Assembly: GCA_024637255.1 (NCBI GenBank)
Contig: JAGXFO010000009.1
Location: forward strand, 287,432 to 351,431
Source: Sulfurovum sp.
Lineage (GTDB): Bacteria > Campylobacterota > Campylobacteria > Campylobacterales > Sulfurovaceae
Length of the DNA stretch: 64,000 nt
Reading direction: 5' to 3'
Position numbers and translations under genes: made by a program. This document shows positions 1-10,097 of the stretch, piece by piece. The first letter of the stretch is position 1. Each line of letters starts with the position of its first letter. The notes under the pieces are model-generated. The model saw only the letters and a list, made by a program, of their open reading frames with translations. It did not search any database and had not been told where the DNA came from.

Positions 1-66
1 ATGTGCGAAATAGAGCCCTGTGGCACCAAAAGTGTACGTGTCGTTTTGATAGGCAGTGTAGTATAA
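1..66 (+). CDS. Possible 3' end of an upstream gene (cut by window edge)
   Basis: Frame 1 is open from the window edge to a TAA at 64-66, just before the ribosome site of the next gene. The tail is short, contains two cysteines and ends in a hydrophobic stretch. I do not recognise it. Frame 3 is also open here and runs into the next gene's shadow, so even the frame is uncertain. Confidence 0.25.
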   Translation: MCEIEPCGTKSVRVVLIGSVV

Positions 67-78
67 AAGGCAAAAGAA

Positions 79-2646
79 ATGACGAAGACAAGTACAAATT
101 TTTCTGTCCATGCCATCCAACGTATGCTACGCAATATACTCATTTTTTTCTTCCTCCTTTTCCTCATATTTTTTATCTGGCTTAAAGCAGGTATCAGGCT
201 AGATACACTGAATGTTGCACATTATAAAGTAAGTGGATTATACATTAAACTCGATAAGAAGCTTACACTGATGGCTGAGAATATGGTTATTCCTCAACGT
301 AAAACTGCACCTTCATTTGGAAATATAGATAAAGCTTTTGACAATATAAAATATCTTTTTACCTTTTTCGATTATATTGAACTCAATAATATACAGTTTG
401 AAAACAATGAACTCAATATTATTTTTGCAGATGATATACTTTATGTGACCAGTAATGATTATGAGATCGCGGGCAATATTCACAGAGTAGGACAGACGTT
501 TGAAGTAGATGTTTCAATGTTGCATCTCAAAAAAGACAATGTTGACATAACGGGAAAACTTACTTATAACCCCAAGACAGACAATTTAAAAACCCAAGGA
601 AACTTTTATGCCTATGCCATTAGAGGAAGATTTTTTGCCAATAAAATAGATAACATTATTGATTTTAATCTTGACAGCGATACCTTTAGTGACTTGCATC
701 CTCTTATAGATAAGTTTGATTTAGATGACACGGTGAAGACCTGGATTTTAGATAAAGTAAAAGCAGAGAGCTATCAACTACTTGGGCTAAGTGCCAGGGC
801 CAGCATGGTGAATAAACAGTTTAAAATAGATATGGATATGCTCAAGGCAAAAGCACTTTTTAGCCGAACCAAAATACATTTTAAAGAAGATGTGGAACCT
901 GTTCTTGCCCCAAGCTTTGTGTTGAGCTATGAAGATGATGGACTTTATTTTGATTTTAATGAGCCGACATACGTAGAAAAAAATTTGAAGGGAAGTAAGG
1001 TCGCTATACTCAATATGAGCGATGCAAATACGACTTTAAAGCTCGATCTTAAACTAGAGACTCCTTTTGATGCAACTATGCAAAATCTCTTAAAGGCGTA
1101 TGATTTAAAGTTGCCTGTTCTGCAGGAGAGTGGACAGGCAAATACAGTATTTCATGCTGATATAGGTTTGAAAAATGATTATAGAGATTTTCTAGTAGAT
1201 GTAAATTTTACCAAGGGGAGTGTGTGGCTAAACAAAGTAAAGCTTCCTATAGTAAAAGGCCAATTACATTATGAAAAAGGAGTAATTGTTTTAAACGATA
1301 TTGTCTTAAAGAACACGATGTATGAAGTGCTGGTTGGAGGCAAAATAAATTTGACAAAACAAAAAGCAGATTTGCTTGTTAGGGGTAAAACAATCCAACT
1401 AGAAGCTGAGGATGAGAAATTTTTTGTTTTAAAAGATCAGGTATTTTCTGCGATCTTAAAATATAAAGAGAATTTAAATATCGTACTACCAAAATTTGCA
1501 ATTGAGATTACTAATACTAAAGAAGAGACACGCATCAATGTCAGAGACTTGAGTAAAATAGAAACCTATCTTGCAGGCTCCAGTCCTCTGGGTGAAGGCG
1601 GAAACATTGACATAAAAACAAATGATTTTAAAACTTTTACATTTAGTGGGGTACTAAAAAGATCTTCCTGTGTTTTGTATGAAAAAGAAGATCAATGTGA
1701 AACACGTGTACCTTTTCATGCACTACTGATGCCTTCAGGTTTTGACTTTTATGCTTTTGATAAACGCGTTCATTATAGTCAAGCAAAATCACGCCTGAGC
1801 CTCCAAGATATCAATATAGACCTTGAAAAATTTTTAAAAACACAAATAAAAGAGAGTATTAAAGAGGGAAGAAAACTGCTTATTTTAGGTAAAAATAGTA
1901 ATTTAAGATACGGAGACTACACGCTACTTACAGACAGTTATGATGTTGAAATACAAAAAAATGGCGATATAAAAGCCATAGGAAGTTCGGGAGGCGACAT
2001 TATCAAATTTTCCAAAATAAAAGATATCGTCTCCATGCAGGCCTTGCGTATCAAAGACAAAGTACTCCATTCATTGATTAATTTTGATGGATTGCATGAT
2101 GGACGCTATTCTTTCAAGAGTGAAGGTGAGCCAGAGACGGTAATGAAGGGAGAGATTATTGTCGAAGGCGGTGTTATGAAAAATTTTAAGGCATATAACA
2201 ACACTTTGGCACTCGTCAATACGCTTCCAGATTTGGCCGTATTGCATAATCCTGGGTTTTCACAACAAGGATTTACAATAGAGGAAGGTGTAGTGGAGTA
2301 TCGGATGATTGAGAGAAAGAAAATTATTTTTGATTCTGTCTACATCAAGGGTGCTGCTGCAACGATAGTTGGAAGAGGAGAGATTGACCTGGAGAAAAAA
2401 ACAATTCATATGAGTTTGGCTATACATGTTGCTCGTCAACTGGGCGAGTTGATAGGCAATTTACCTCTGGTAGGCTACATAGTAATGGGAGAAGACAAAG
2501 GCATAACAGTGGGGCTAAAAATTACAGGAAATCTGGATAAGCCAGTAGTTAAAACTTCGGCAGCCAAAGAGATATTAACCCTACCACTGCAAATGCTACA
2601 AAGGACTCTGGAGTTTCCTGCGAAGCTTATGAGAAAACAAGAATAA
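79..2646 (+). CDS. AsmA-like / DUF3971 envelope protein
   Basis: A large envelope protein of the AsmA/TamB/YhdP superfamily, whose members are thought to span the periplasm and help move phospholipid to the outer membrane. One N-terminal membrane helix (about residues 17-36) anchors it. A long beta-rich periplasmic body follows, with a DUF3971-like middle and an AsmA-type C-terminal region (about 600-850) that includes the typical segment ending in GRGEIDLEKKTI and a hydrophobic LPLVGYIVMG stretch. The ATG at 79 is preceded by AAAAGG (65-70). At 855 residues it is shorter than enterobacterial YhdP (about 1270), as is usual for epsilonproteobacterial versions. The family assignment is firm; the lipid-transport role is inferred from relatives. 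Confidence 0.8.
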   Translation: MTKTSTNFSVHAIQRMLRNILIFFFLLFLIFFIWLKAGIRLDTLNVAHYKVSGLYIKLDKKLTLMAENMVIPQRKTAPSFGNIDKAFDNIKYLFTFFDYIELNNIQFENNELNIIFADDILYVTSNDYEIAGNIHRVGQTFEVDVSMLHLKKDNVDITGKLTYNPKTDNLKTQGNFYAYAIRGRFFANKIDNIIDFNLDSDTFSDLHPLIDKFDLDDTVKTWILDKVKAESYQLLGLSARASMVNKQFKIDMDMLKAKALFSRTKIHFKEDVEPVLAPSFVLSYEDDGLYFDFNEPTYVEKNLKGSKVAILNMSDANTTLKLDLKLETPFDATMQNLLKAYDLKLPVLQESGQANTVFHADIGLKNDYRDFLVDVNFTKGSVWLNKVKLPIVKGQLHYEKGVIVLNDIVLKNTMYEVLVGGKINLTKQKADLLVRGKTIQLEAEDEKFFVLKDQVFSAILKYKENLNIVLPKFAIEITNTKEETRINVRDLSKIETYLAGSSPLGEGGNIDIKTNDFKTFTFSGVLKRSSCVLYEKEDQCETRVPFHALLMPSGFDFYAFDKRVHYSQAKSRLSLQDINIDLEKFLKTQIKESIKEGRKLLILGKNSNLRYGDYTLLTDSYDVEIQKNGDIKAIGSSGGDIIKFSKIKDIVSMQALRIKDKVLHSLINFDGLHDGRYSFKSEGEPETVMKGEIIVEGGVMKNFKAYNNTLALVNTLPDLAVLHNPGFSQQGFTIEEGVVEYRMIERKKIIFDSVYIKGAAATIVGRGEIDLEKKTIHMSLAIHVARQLGELIGNLPLVGYIVMGEDKGITVGLKITGNLDKPVVKTSAAKEILTLPLQMLQRTLEFPAKLMRKQE

Positions 2647-2658
2647 AGTATAAGGTAG

Positions 2659-2811
2659 ATGAAAGCGATGAAAAGAATCATATTACTTACATAGAATCTT
2701 GGTGCTTGGCTATGTATTGCTTTTAATGATAATGAAGATATATCCGCTGGCCAGCAAGGTAAGACTTCTGTTTTTAATATGCTTGGTCAGGGTAATTCAA
2801 TGATGTATTAG
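2659..2811 (+). pseudogene. Possible degraded small secreted-protein gene with internal amber codon
   Basis: An ATG at 2659 opens a frame of 50 codons ending in TAG at 2809-2811, interrupted by one in-frame TAG at 2692-2694. Read through, it would have a basic start, a hydrophobic stretch resembling a signal peptide (about residues 7-21) and a short polar tail. It lies directly behind the AsmA-like gene. It could be a decayed small exported protein or chance. I recognise no family. Confidence 0.2.
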
Positions 2812-2828
2812 TTTCACCAGAAACCTCT

Positions 2829-4667
2829 TTAGCGCAGCGCATTGAGAACGCGGCGGTCTTTTATATGAAGATCAAGTTGTGGGTGAGGCATCGCGATTCC
2901 CTGGGCGCTAAGGGTATCGTAAATCAATATAAGAAGATTTGATTTTGTCGAAGGCCGTATACCTTCTATCCAGACAAGCAATTCAAGCTCTATGAAACTT
3001 TCTCCCACCGCACTCATCCACACGGCAGGTTTTCTCATCCTTACATCTCGAAGCAAGGGAATTTTACTGCTCATGACAGCTTCAAGTATCAAAGACCTTA
3101 TTTTTTTTACATCAGCACCATAGGGTACTTTGAACGGTATATAAATTCTGCGTACTCTGTCTTCAAGTGTCAGGTTGATAACCTGCCCATCTATCAGATC
3201 ACTATTGGGCACAAGTATATGAATATTGTCTATAGTTCTGATGACTGTTGCCCTAAAGCCGATGTCCATAACTTTTCCGGTCAAGTCTTTGATGCGGATG
3301 TAGTCTCCTAATTTGATGTAGTTTTCACTCAGCAGTACCATACCTGAGATAATACTTGAGACTAAACTTCTGAGCGCAAAACCAACACCGATAGAGAGTG
3401 CACCGGCAATAACTGCAAGATTTGTAATACTTAGCCCAATATTACTCATAGCAATTACAAAGGTAACAAAAAATATGAGTGTAGCACCTATGTTTGCGAT
3501 TATTTTAATGGAAACAGTGCTCATATCCTTACGTCTTTTATGCAATTTGGTAAAGAGTTTAAAATAGATTTTTGCTATTAAAAATCCAAGCATTAGAATA
3601 CCAAGTAGCCGCAGTATGCTCAGAAAACTTATAGGTGTCTCATCTAGTACAATAAAGGGGGTACTGATGTAGGAATAAAAGTTTTCATAGAATGACAGAA
3701 GATTTTCACGGACAGTCAAATATTTGTAGTCTATGGAATCGTCACTTGACTTGGTTAGATTTTCAAGCACAGTAAGTTTAGCATTGTATAAAGTATTTTC
3801 GACAGACAATAGTTTAATGGTAGAGCGTAATTCTTTTCTTTGCAAAAGTACTGAGCGGGCATCCTTTTTCTGATAATAAGATAGTCCTAGAAGCAGTCTT
3901 TTGTCTGCGAGCGCTGTGAGCGCTTTATCGTGTGAAAGTTCTAGCACCTTGAGTCTATCTGCAAGTTTTTTTGAAATACTCTCTTGAGAGAGAAGTTCGC
4001 GCTCCTTGGCAAGATTAGTTGCAACAAGCTTCTTACTGAGGCGGTCTATTTCTTGTTGATCTTTCGCAAGGGTGATTTTATAGGTATCGAGGTCAAAATT
4101 TATACGCGAAATGAGTATGGAAAGAACTTTTTCTCCTTCTGAAATAAACTGCTGATAATTTTCGATAGATATTTTCTCATACTGTTGTTTTAGTTTGTAA
4201 TAGGCAAATTGCAGTTGATAAAGTAATAGACTCTTGTGTTGAGGGTCCGCAATACCTTCAATGCGTTTCTTGAGATAAGAGAGCCTTTCTTGAATAAACA
4301 TCTGATTTTCTTCGAGTTTCTTTTTCTTTTCAAGTGCATCTGCAACTATATTGAAAAGATTGATATAATCAACGGCTTCTATATACTCTTTTCCGATAAG
4401 TTCAGTATTGAACGCTTGCATCGGAGGTTCTTTCATTACCATCATACGCAGTTTTTCTAAAAGACTTTTTTCACTTTTTAAACGCTCTACATCTTCATCA
4501 TCAACGGCGGTAGCATTTGAAATTTTTTCTGAAAGTTGATCATAGTAGGCTAATGTGTCACCTTCTTCATAAAGCCTTGTGTCTATTTGTATTCCAAATA
4601 CAGATATGGTTAAAAAAACGATAATGCTTAGTATTTTCACGTGTATCCTAAAAATAAAATTGTACAC
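2829..4667 (-). CDS. MscS-family mechanosensitive channel
   Basis: A small-conductance mechanosensitive channel protein of the inner membrane that releases solutes when the membrane is stretched. It starts with a signal-peptide-like segment (about 1-25), followed by a long helical, coiled-coil periplasmic region (about 40-330). Three membrane helices follow (roughly 340-362, 382-404, 410-440), the last being the glycine/alanine-rich pore helix with AGALSIGVGFALRSL. The cytoplasmic MscS beta domain contains YIKLGDYIRI, and LVPNSDL comes shortly after. At 612 residues it is a mid-size MscS with an extra periplasmic domain, as in MscK-like relatives. It is convergent with the AsmA-like gene and transcribed alone. 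Gating properties cannot be read from sequence. Confidence 0.87.
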   Translation of the reverse strand: MYNFIFRIHVKILSIIVFLTISVFGIQIDTRLYEEGDTLAYYDQLSEKISNATAVDDEDVERLKSEKSLLEKLRMMVMKEPPMQAFNTELIGKEYIEAVDYINLFNIVADALEKKKKLEENQMFIQERLSYLKKRIEGIADPQHKSLLLYQLQFAYYKLKQQYEKISIENYQQFISEGEKVLSILISRINFDLDTYKITLAKDQQEIDRLSKKLVATNLAKERELLSQESISKKLADRLKVLELSHDKALTALADKRLLLGLSYYQKKDARSVLLQRKELRSTIKLLSVENTLYNAKLTVLENLTKSSDDSIDYKYLTVRENLLSFYENFYSYISTPFIVLDETPISFLSILRLLGILMLGFLIAKIYFKLFTKLHKRRKDMSTVSIKIIANIGATLIFFVTFVIAMSNIGLSITNLAVIAGALSIGVGFALRSLVSSIISGMVLLSENYIKLGDYIRIKDLTGKVMDIGFRATVIRTIDNIHILVPNSDLIDGQVINLTLEDRVRRIYIPFKVPYGADVKKIRSLILEAVMSSKIPLLRDVRMRKPAVWMSAVGESFIELELLVWIEGIRPSTKSNLLILIYDTLSAQGIAMPHPQLDLHIKDRRVLNALR

Positions 4668-4772
4668 AGAACAGGCTTCAGGTCTGTAGAGTTATTTTGA
4701 TATCATACCATTTTTTAAGTATATAAACTATTGAGCGAAAGAGTATATGGCACTTAATTTACATGTTTATAT

Positions 4773-5996
4773 CTATTCATTTCTTAAGACTGTTAAAGGA
4801 TCTGTTTGTGCTGCTTTTTTTGCCGGGTAGAGGGCTGAAAGCAATATGATGATGCTTGTACCAAGGATGATAAGGCCAAAGTCATTTAGTGTCAGGTCAA
4901 CAGGAAGCTTGGAAGTACCATAAACATCTTCAGGCATAGAGATGATATCAAAGGTTTTAAGTATCCATATGCCAAACGCACCAAGAAGTGTGCCTGCAAG
5001 GATACCCATACTTCCAATGATAAGACCTAACTTAAAGAATATAGACTTTATTTCTGTTTTTGTAGCGCCCAGTGTACGCAGTAGGGCTATCTCAGATCTT
5101 CGACTCATTACGGTCATAAGCAAAGAAGAAATAATATTAAGTGATGCTACTAGAATGATGAGAAGCAAGACCAGGAAGAGAGCTTTTTTCTCCATTTCCA
5201 TGGCAGCAAAGAAATTTCCATTTTGCTGCCACCAGCCTTCTATAAGTACCATTTCAGGCAAAGCACTTTTTATATCGGCAATTTCATCAAGAGGATTTTG
5301 GGTATAGATGTGCAGTCCGTCATAGCTTCCTTTTTTGCGTTTGAGGAGTTTTTCAAACGCTTCCAAAGAGGTGTACATAATAGCTTTGTCATAAGCCTTT
5401 AGACCAGACTTGAATACGCCATCGACGATGAAACGCTTTTGAAGAGGCATAGTACCAAAACCAATGGCTTCTTGTTCTGAAAAGTAAAGGGTGACTTTCT
5501 CACCTTTGGGAGCATTCATTTCAAAGGACAGCCCTTCGCCTATGATTACCCTGAACTTATTGGTTTCATCGCCTCTTGCCTCTTTAAAAATGGGGTTAAT
5601 TTCCCCCTCTTTGTCATAATCCACACCATACACCAAAGAGCCTTGAACTGCTCCGTCATTTTTGCTGATGACTTGTGTTGTGTAGTAGGGACTGAATTTT
5701 AGATGCGGAAATTTCTTGCTTAATGCACCGATCAGTTCGTCATTGACAGCATCTTCTTCAAGTGGAAGCACAGTAAGTGGGTAGTTCATGACAAACAGTT
5801 TTTTGCTAAATTCTTTTTGTGTCCCGTTCATGATTCCCATAGCTATCATTAGTACCATGACTCCAGTGGCTATGCCCAAAAAAGCCAACACTGCAGAGAT
5901 AAAAATAAAAGGGTTTTCTTTGTCATATTTAAGATAGTGTTTGATGATATGCCTAACTAATTTTTTATTAGGCGAAGTATGGCTCTGTGTTCTCAT
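4773..5996 (-). CDS. lolC: Lipoprotein-releasing ABC transporter permease (LolC/LolE family)
   Basis: Inner-membrane permease of the Lol system, which extracts lipoproteins and hands them to the carrier LolA. It has an N-terminal cytoplasmic segment, a first membrane helix (about 35-58), a large periplasmic MacB-like domain (about 60-265) and three C-terminal FtsX helices (about 270-400), with the typical SRRSEIALLRTLGATK motif after the second helix. I choose the ATG at 5996; a TTG one codon upstream is also in frame. It follows secA with a three-base gap, so the two are probably co-transcribed. Many epsilonproteobacteria have a single LolC/E-type protein forming a homodimer (LolF-like), and no second copy or LolD ATPase is visible here. 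Confidence 0.87.
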   Translation of the reverse strand: MRTQSHTSPNKKLVRHIIKHYLKYDKENPFIFISAVLAFLGIATGVMVLMIAMGIMNGTQKEFSKKLFVMNYPLTVLPLEEDAVNDELIGALSKKFPHLKFSPYYTTQVISKNDGAVQGSLVYGVDYDKEGEINPIFKEARGDETNKFRVIIGEGLSFEMNAPKGEKVTLYFSEQEAIGFGTMPLQKRFIVDGVFKSGLKAYDKAIMYTSLEAFEKLLKRKKGSYDGLHIYTQNPLDEIADIKSALPEMVLIEGWWQQNGNFFAAMEMEKKALFLVLLLIILVASLNIISSLLMTVMSRRSEIALLRTLGATKTEIKSIFFKLGLIIGSMGILAGTLLGAFGIWILKTFDIISMPEDVYGTSKLPVDLTLNDFGLIILGTSIIILLSALYPAKKAAQTDPLTVLRNE

Positions 5997-5999
5997 CAA

Positions 6000-8621
6000 T
6001 TAGGCCAATAGGCCTTTTTTTGGACCACTTTTCCCGCAACAGCTTTTGTATTTTTTGCCAGAGCCACAAGGACACGGTTCATTTCTTTTGGGTTTTTTGT
6101 CTGCTGTATACTGTTTGTTTTTAGACTCATTCTGCTGGTCTGTGCTGAGAGTAGCATCGGCTACACTGTTCTCAAGCTCTTCCCTGATGTGTTCAACTGC
6201 GGCCTCTTCCTCTTCTGGAGATTCAAAGTTAAACTGTACAAGCTGAAGCACCTTGACAGCCTCAAGCTTGATTCGCACCACAAGGTCTGTAAAGAGCTTA
6301 TAGCTTTCTTGTTTGTACTCGGTAAGCGGATCTTTCTGGTTATACCCTCTAAGCCCAATACCCGTTTTAAGTACATCCATTTCATACAGGTGGTCTCTCC
6401 ACTGAGGATCAAGCACTTGAAGGTACAAGATACGTTCTATTTCCCGTCTTTGTTCTGTATCGAGTTGAGACATTTTTGCTTCGTAAAGGTTCTCCATCAT
6501 TTCTGTGATCATAGAAGTGATTTCTTCTACTTCTTTGCCTTTAAACTGTTCACTTTCTACCTCAATGCGGAGTTCTTCTTTGATGAGCGCAGCAAGTCGA
6601 TCCACATCATAATCTTCTGTTGCAATACCTGCAAATATTTCAGATTCTGCTAAAAGAAAGGCTATATACTCAGCACGGTTTTCTCTAATCTTGGCAGAAA
6701 TGTCAAATTCAGGATCAAGAAGCTGATTTCTGAAGGCATAGATAGCTTTTCTTTGGTGATTGGCCACATCATCATACTCTAGGATATGTTTTCTTGACTC
6801 ATAGTGTTGGTTCTCTACTTTTTTCTGTGCTTTTTCAACAGAGCGTGTGACGATCTTGGAGTCGATATATTCACCATCTTCAACACCAAGTCTATTCATG
6901 ATGTTTCTGATTTTTTCGCCACCAAAGATACGAAGAAGGTTGTCATCAAGACTCAAAAAGAATTGACTCTCTCCTGGGTCACCCTGGCGTCCTGAGCGAC
7001 CTCTGAGTTGGTTGTCTATACGTCTACTTTCATGACGTTCTGTACCAAGGATCATTAGTCCACCCAGACTTCTTACTTCATCATCTATCTTGATGTCAAC
7101 ACCACGTCCTGCCATGTTCGTAGCAACAGTTACAGCACCTTTTTGCCCTGCATTTACGATAATCTCTGCTTCTTGTGCATGGTTTTTTGCGTTGAGTATG
7201 TTATGGGGAATCTTTTCTTTTTTAAGTCTCTCATGTATCATTTCAGATTTTTCAATGGAAGCCGTGCCAATGAGAACAGGTTGTCCTTTTTGGTGCAATT
7301 CTTTCACTCTTCTTACTACGGCATCCATTTTTTCACGCTCTGTGTTGTAGATAAGGTCATTTTTGTCATCTCTGGCTACGGGTACATTGGTAGGAATGGA
7401 AATGACATCCAAGCTATAGATTTGCGAAAATTCTGTTGCTTCAGTTTGTGCTGTACCGGTCATACCCGCCAGTTTTTTATACAGTCTGAAGTAATTCTGA
7501 TAGGTGATTTCTGCCAGAGTCTGTGATTCTTCCTGTATCTCTGCTCCTTCTTTGGCTTCAAGTGCCTGGTGCAGTCCCTCTGAATATCTACGTCCTTCCG
7601 AGAGTCTTCCTGTAAACTCATCTACGATGATAATCTCATTGTTTTGTACCACATAGTCCACATCTTTTACAAAAATATAGTGTGCTTTAAGCGCCTGGTC
7701 AAGATGATGAGAGAGTGCGGCATTTTCTAGGTTATAGAGGTTTTCTACCTCAAACAGATCCTGTGCTTTTTGGAGACCATCTTCTGTCATAACAATGGTT
7801 CTGTTTTTTTCATCAACGATAAAATCACCTGTTGTTTGTTCGGGTTCGCCCGCTTTGGTTGCTATCTTTTCTCCACGTATCATTTGTTTGGCAATTGCAT
7901 CTGCTCGTGCATAGTGATTGTGATCACGTTGTGTAGGACCAGAGATAATAAGTGGTGTACGCGCCTCATCTATAAGAATTGAGTCAACTTCATCGACGAT
8001 GGCATAGTTATGCTCACGCTGTACTTTCTCTTCAACGCGTACTTTCATGTTGTCACGAAGGTAGTCGAAACCATATTCGTTGTTTGTACCATAAATTATG
8101 TCTGAAGCGTATTGGGATTTTCGCTTTATTTCGTTGTGAATACCAGAAGTGATACATCCTACACTATAGCCTAGAAACTCATACAGAGGTCTCATCTCTT
8201 CAGAGTCCCTCGAAGCCAAATAGTCATTTACGGTAACAACGTGTACGCCTTTACCGGTCATAGCATTGAGCACAACGGAAAGTGTGGCTACAAGCGTCTT
8301 ACCTTCACCTGTTTTCATCTCCGCGATGTTGCCGTCGTTAAGTACCATTCCCCCAACCATTTGCACATCATAATGTCTCATACTCAAGGTTCGCTTGGCA
8401 GTTTCTCTGGTAATAGCAAAAGAGTCGTAAAGTACATCATCTAAGGTTTTAGCGCCACCTTTGACTTCACTTTTTAGTGTCTCAAAAGATGCCTTAAGTG
8501 CTTCATCGTCGAGCGCTTCATACTTGCTTTCAAGCGCATTAATATTTTTTACTTTTTTGAGATAGTTTTTTATAATTTTGTCATTTTGAGTGCCAAAGAG
8601 TTTGAGTACGCTTTTTATCAT
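6000..8621 (-). CDS. secA: Preprotein translocase ATPase SecA
   Basis: Motor ATPase that pushes unfolded preproteins through SecYEG. It is 873 residues, normal for the family. It carries the Walker A motif MKTGEGKT (about residue 105), the Walker B region with [13 protein letters not shown], the preprotein-binding domain, the second helicase motif set with [10 protein letters not shown] and [11 protein letters not shown], and the helical scaffold. The C-terminal zinc/SecB-binding tail [13 protein letters not shown] is intact. The start is the ATG at 8619-8621; the upstream ribosome site is weak. lolC lies immediately downstream, and lolA is divergent on the other side, so the cluster groups protein and lipoprotein export. 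Confidence 0.98.
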   Translation of the reverse strand: MIKSVLKLFGTQNDKIIKNYLKKVKNINALESKYEALDDEALKASFETLKSEVKGGAKTLDDVLYDSFAITRETAKRTLSMRHYDVQMVGGMVLNDGNIAEMKTGEGKTLVATLSVVLNAMTGKGVHVVTVNDYLASRDSEEMRPLYEFLGYSVGCITSGIHNEIKRKSQYASDIIYGTNNEYGFDYLRDNMKVRVEEKVQREHNYAIVDEVDSILIDEARTPLIISGPTQRDHNHYARADAIAKQMIRGEKIATKAGEPEQTTGDFIVDEKNRTIVMTEDGLQKAQDLFEVENLYNLENAALSHHLDQALKAHYIFVKDVDYVVQNNEIIIVDEFTGRLSEGRRYSEGLHQALEAKEGAEIQEESQTLAEITYQNYFRLYKKLAGMTGTAQTEATEFSQIYSLDVISIPTNVPVARDDKNDLIYNTEREKMDAVVRRVKELHQKGQPVLIGTASIEKSEMIHERLKKEKIPHNILNAKNHAQEAEIIVNAGQKGAVTVATNMAGRGVDIKIDDEVRSLGGLMILGTERHESRRIDNQLRGRSGRQGDPGESQFFLSLDDNLLRIFGGEKIRNIMNRLGVEDGEYIDSKIVTRSVEKAQKKVENQHYESRKHILEYDDVANHQRKAIYAFRNQLLDPEFDISAKIRENRAEYIAFLLAESEIFAGIATEDYDVDRLAALIKEELRIEVESEQFKGKEVEEITSMITEMMENLYEAKMSQLDTEQRREIERILYLQVLDPQWRDHLYEMDVLKTGIGLRGYNQKDPLTEYKQESYKLFTDLVVRIKLEAVKVLQLVQFNFESPEEEEAAVEHIREELENSVADATLSTDQQNESKNKQYTADKKPKRNEPCPCGSGKKYKSCCGKSGPKKGLLA

Positions 8622-8795
8622 GGTAAGTATAGCCTTTGCATAAATTGAGGTTATTTTATCTAAATAGTGATTAATATTCCGCTATGAAAGAGCGACTGTT
8701 TACCACGCCTGCTTCACAATTTTATGGCACTATGGGATACATTATCATGATACAAGTGCTATTTTGGTATATTTCAACACTAAGAAGGAAAATAA

Positions 8796-9317
8796 ATGAG
8801 ACTGTCATTATCGCTATTATTCGCATCATCTATGCTGTTTGCCAATGTAGAATTACCAGAAAATTTTCAAGCAGAATTTACGCAGAAAATAACCAACACA
8901 AAAGAAAAAGTGATTCATTACAGCGGTAAAGTACGTTTTTCAAATGAGAGTTTTTTCAAATGGAACTATGAAGAGCCTACTAAAAAAGAGGTATGCACCA
9001 ATGGCTTAGAGTTATTGGTGGTGGATCATGATTTGGAACAGGTTTCTGTGTATCTGATTACTAAAGGTATTGATATTGCCAAAATACTCAAAAAAGCAAA
9101 GCCACATAGTAAAAATATCTATGTGGCAGAATATGAAAATAAAAAATATACCATTCAGGTTGATAAGCAGCAAAAACTCCATAGTATTGCATATTTTGAC
9201 GATTTGGATAATAAGGTTCAGATCGTTTTTAAACATATGAAATACGGTCAAGTAGATTTGCCTTCGTCTACGATGAAATGTAATTATCCAAACGATTATG
9301 ATCGAATAGAAGGGTAG
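8796..9317 (+). CDS. lolA: Outer-membrane lipoprotein carrier protein LolA
   Basis: Periplasmic chaperone that carries lipoproteins from the LolC-type permease to the outer membrane. It begins with a clear signal peptide (about 1-18, cleavage after MLFA), followed by the LolA start ELPENFQAEFTQKI and the incomplete beta-barrel pattern SGKVRFSN, FKWNYEEP and VSVYLI. It is 173 residues, slightly shorter than the E. coli protein. The ATG at 8796 has AAGGA at 8785-8789. It is divergent from secA, and its working partner lolC lies beyond secA. Confidence 0.9.
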   Translation: MRLSLSLLFASSMLFANVELPENFQAEFTQKITNTKEKVIHYSGKVRFSNESFFKWNYEEPTKKEVCTNGLELLVVDHDLEQVSVYLITKGIDIAKILKKAKPHSKNIYVAEYENKKYTIQVDKQQKLHSIAYFDDLDNKVQIVFKHMKYGQVDLPSSTMKCNYPNDYDRIEG

Positions 9318-9326
9318 GAGAGAGAA

Positions 9327-9881
9327 GTGCAAGATATAGCGTTGAAAATGCAAAATGATTTCACCTTCATGCTGATGGGTGGTATAGCATTAGCGGTACT
9401 TTTGGTGATAGTATTGGTAGTAGTTGTCTCAGCGATGAAAGTCAAAACGTATAAAGACAAATTTTTGGACATAAAGTCTGACAATAAAGAAAAAGCAGAA
9501 TATATCTCCGCTTTGGAGGGAGAACTTCAGGCGTTTAAAATTAAAAATGCAAGTAATGAACAGTCTTTGCAGCAGTTTGCTGAAACAAAAGAGATACTTA
9601 AAACCACCAATGAAACCTTGCTGACCTTGCAGACGAAATACAATGAACTGGATAAAGAACTCAGTCAGATAAATGCAAGATTTGAGACGCTTCAGGAGAC
9701 GCATAAGACATTGACGCAAGATCATATAGTCTTTAAAGAGCGCTATGATGTACTACAAGAAGACAACAACAGGTTTCGTACGAACAATACGCGTTTACTG
9801 ATGAAGCTTGAAAGTGAGGAGCGCCAAGCTTCTTCTCGTGCTGGGTTAATGAATAGCAATAAAAAAGAGACTAAGGGATAG
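9327..9881 (+). CDS. Membrane-anchored coiled-coil protein, function unknown
   Basis: A 184-residue protein with one N-terminal membrane helix (about residues 14-36, rich in Leu, Val and Ile), then a long charged coiled coil (about 40-165) with heptad-like spacing and many Glu, Lys and Gln. This layout recalls RmuC or DUF1043-type membrane coiled-coil proteins, but there is no nuclease or other enzymatic domain. The GTG at 9327 is preceded by AGGAG at 9316-9320; an ATG at 9348 is a weaker choice. It starts nine bases after lolA ends, so it probably shares the lolA transcript. I do not recognise a function. Confidence 0.7.
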   Translation: MQDIALKMQNDFTFMLMGGIALAVLLVIVLVVVVSAMKVKTYKDKFLDIKSDNKEKAEYISALEGELQAFKIKNASNEQSLQQFAETKEILKTTNETLLTLQTKYNELDKELSQINARFETLQETHKTLTQDHIVFKERYDVLQEDNNRFRTNNTRLLMKLESEERQASSRAGLMNSNKKETKG

Positions 9882-10048
9882 ACATGAAAAATAGAAAGAC
9901 CTATTGTGATGAAAGACAGTAAAGCTGTTATTGGGCGTCCCATTGAGAACATCATAGACTTGTTAAATTAAGATTTCATCGGTATAAAGAGTTTTCTTCT
10001 TGCGCAGAAGCGCTCTACTGACAGCTTTCTTTCACTTTCAGAACATTA

Positions 10049-10057
10049 TGCTAAAAT
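10049..10057 (+). promoter_or_regulatory. Extended -10 promoter for the ABC-F gene
   Basis: TGCTAAAAT at 10049-10057 is an extended -10 element about 40 bases before the TTG start of the ABC-F gene. There is no clear -35 box, which is common in epsilonproteobacteria. Confidence 0.4.
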
Positions 10058-10097
10058 CCCATCAATTATTAAATACAAAAATATACAAGGATTACAC

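Noticed and set aside
9909..9971. 20-codon ORF between the coiled-coil gene and the ABC-F gene
   Set aside because: Short, no ribosome site and no partner context; nothing beyond chance supports it.
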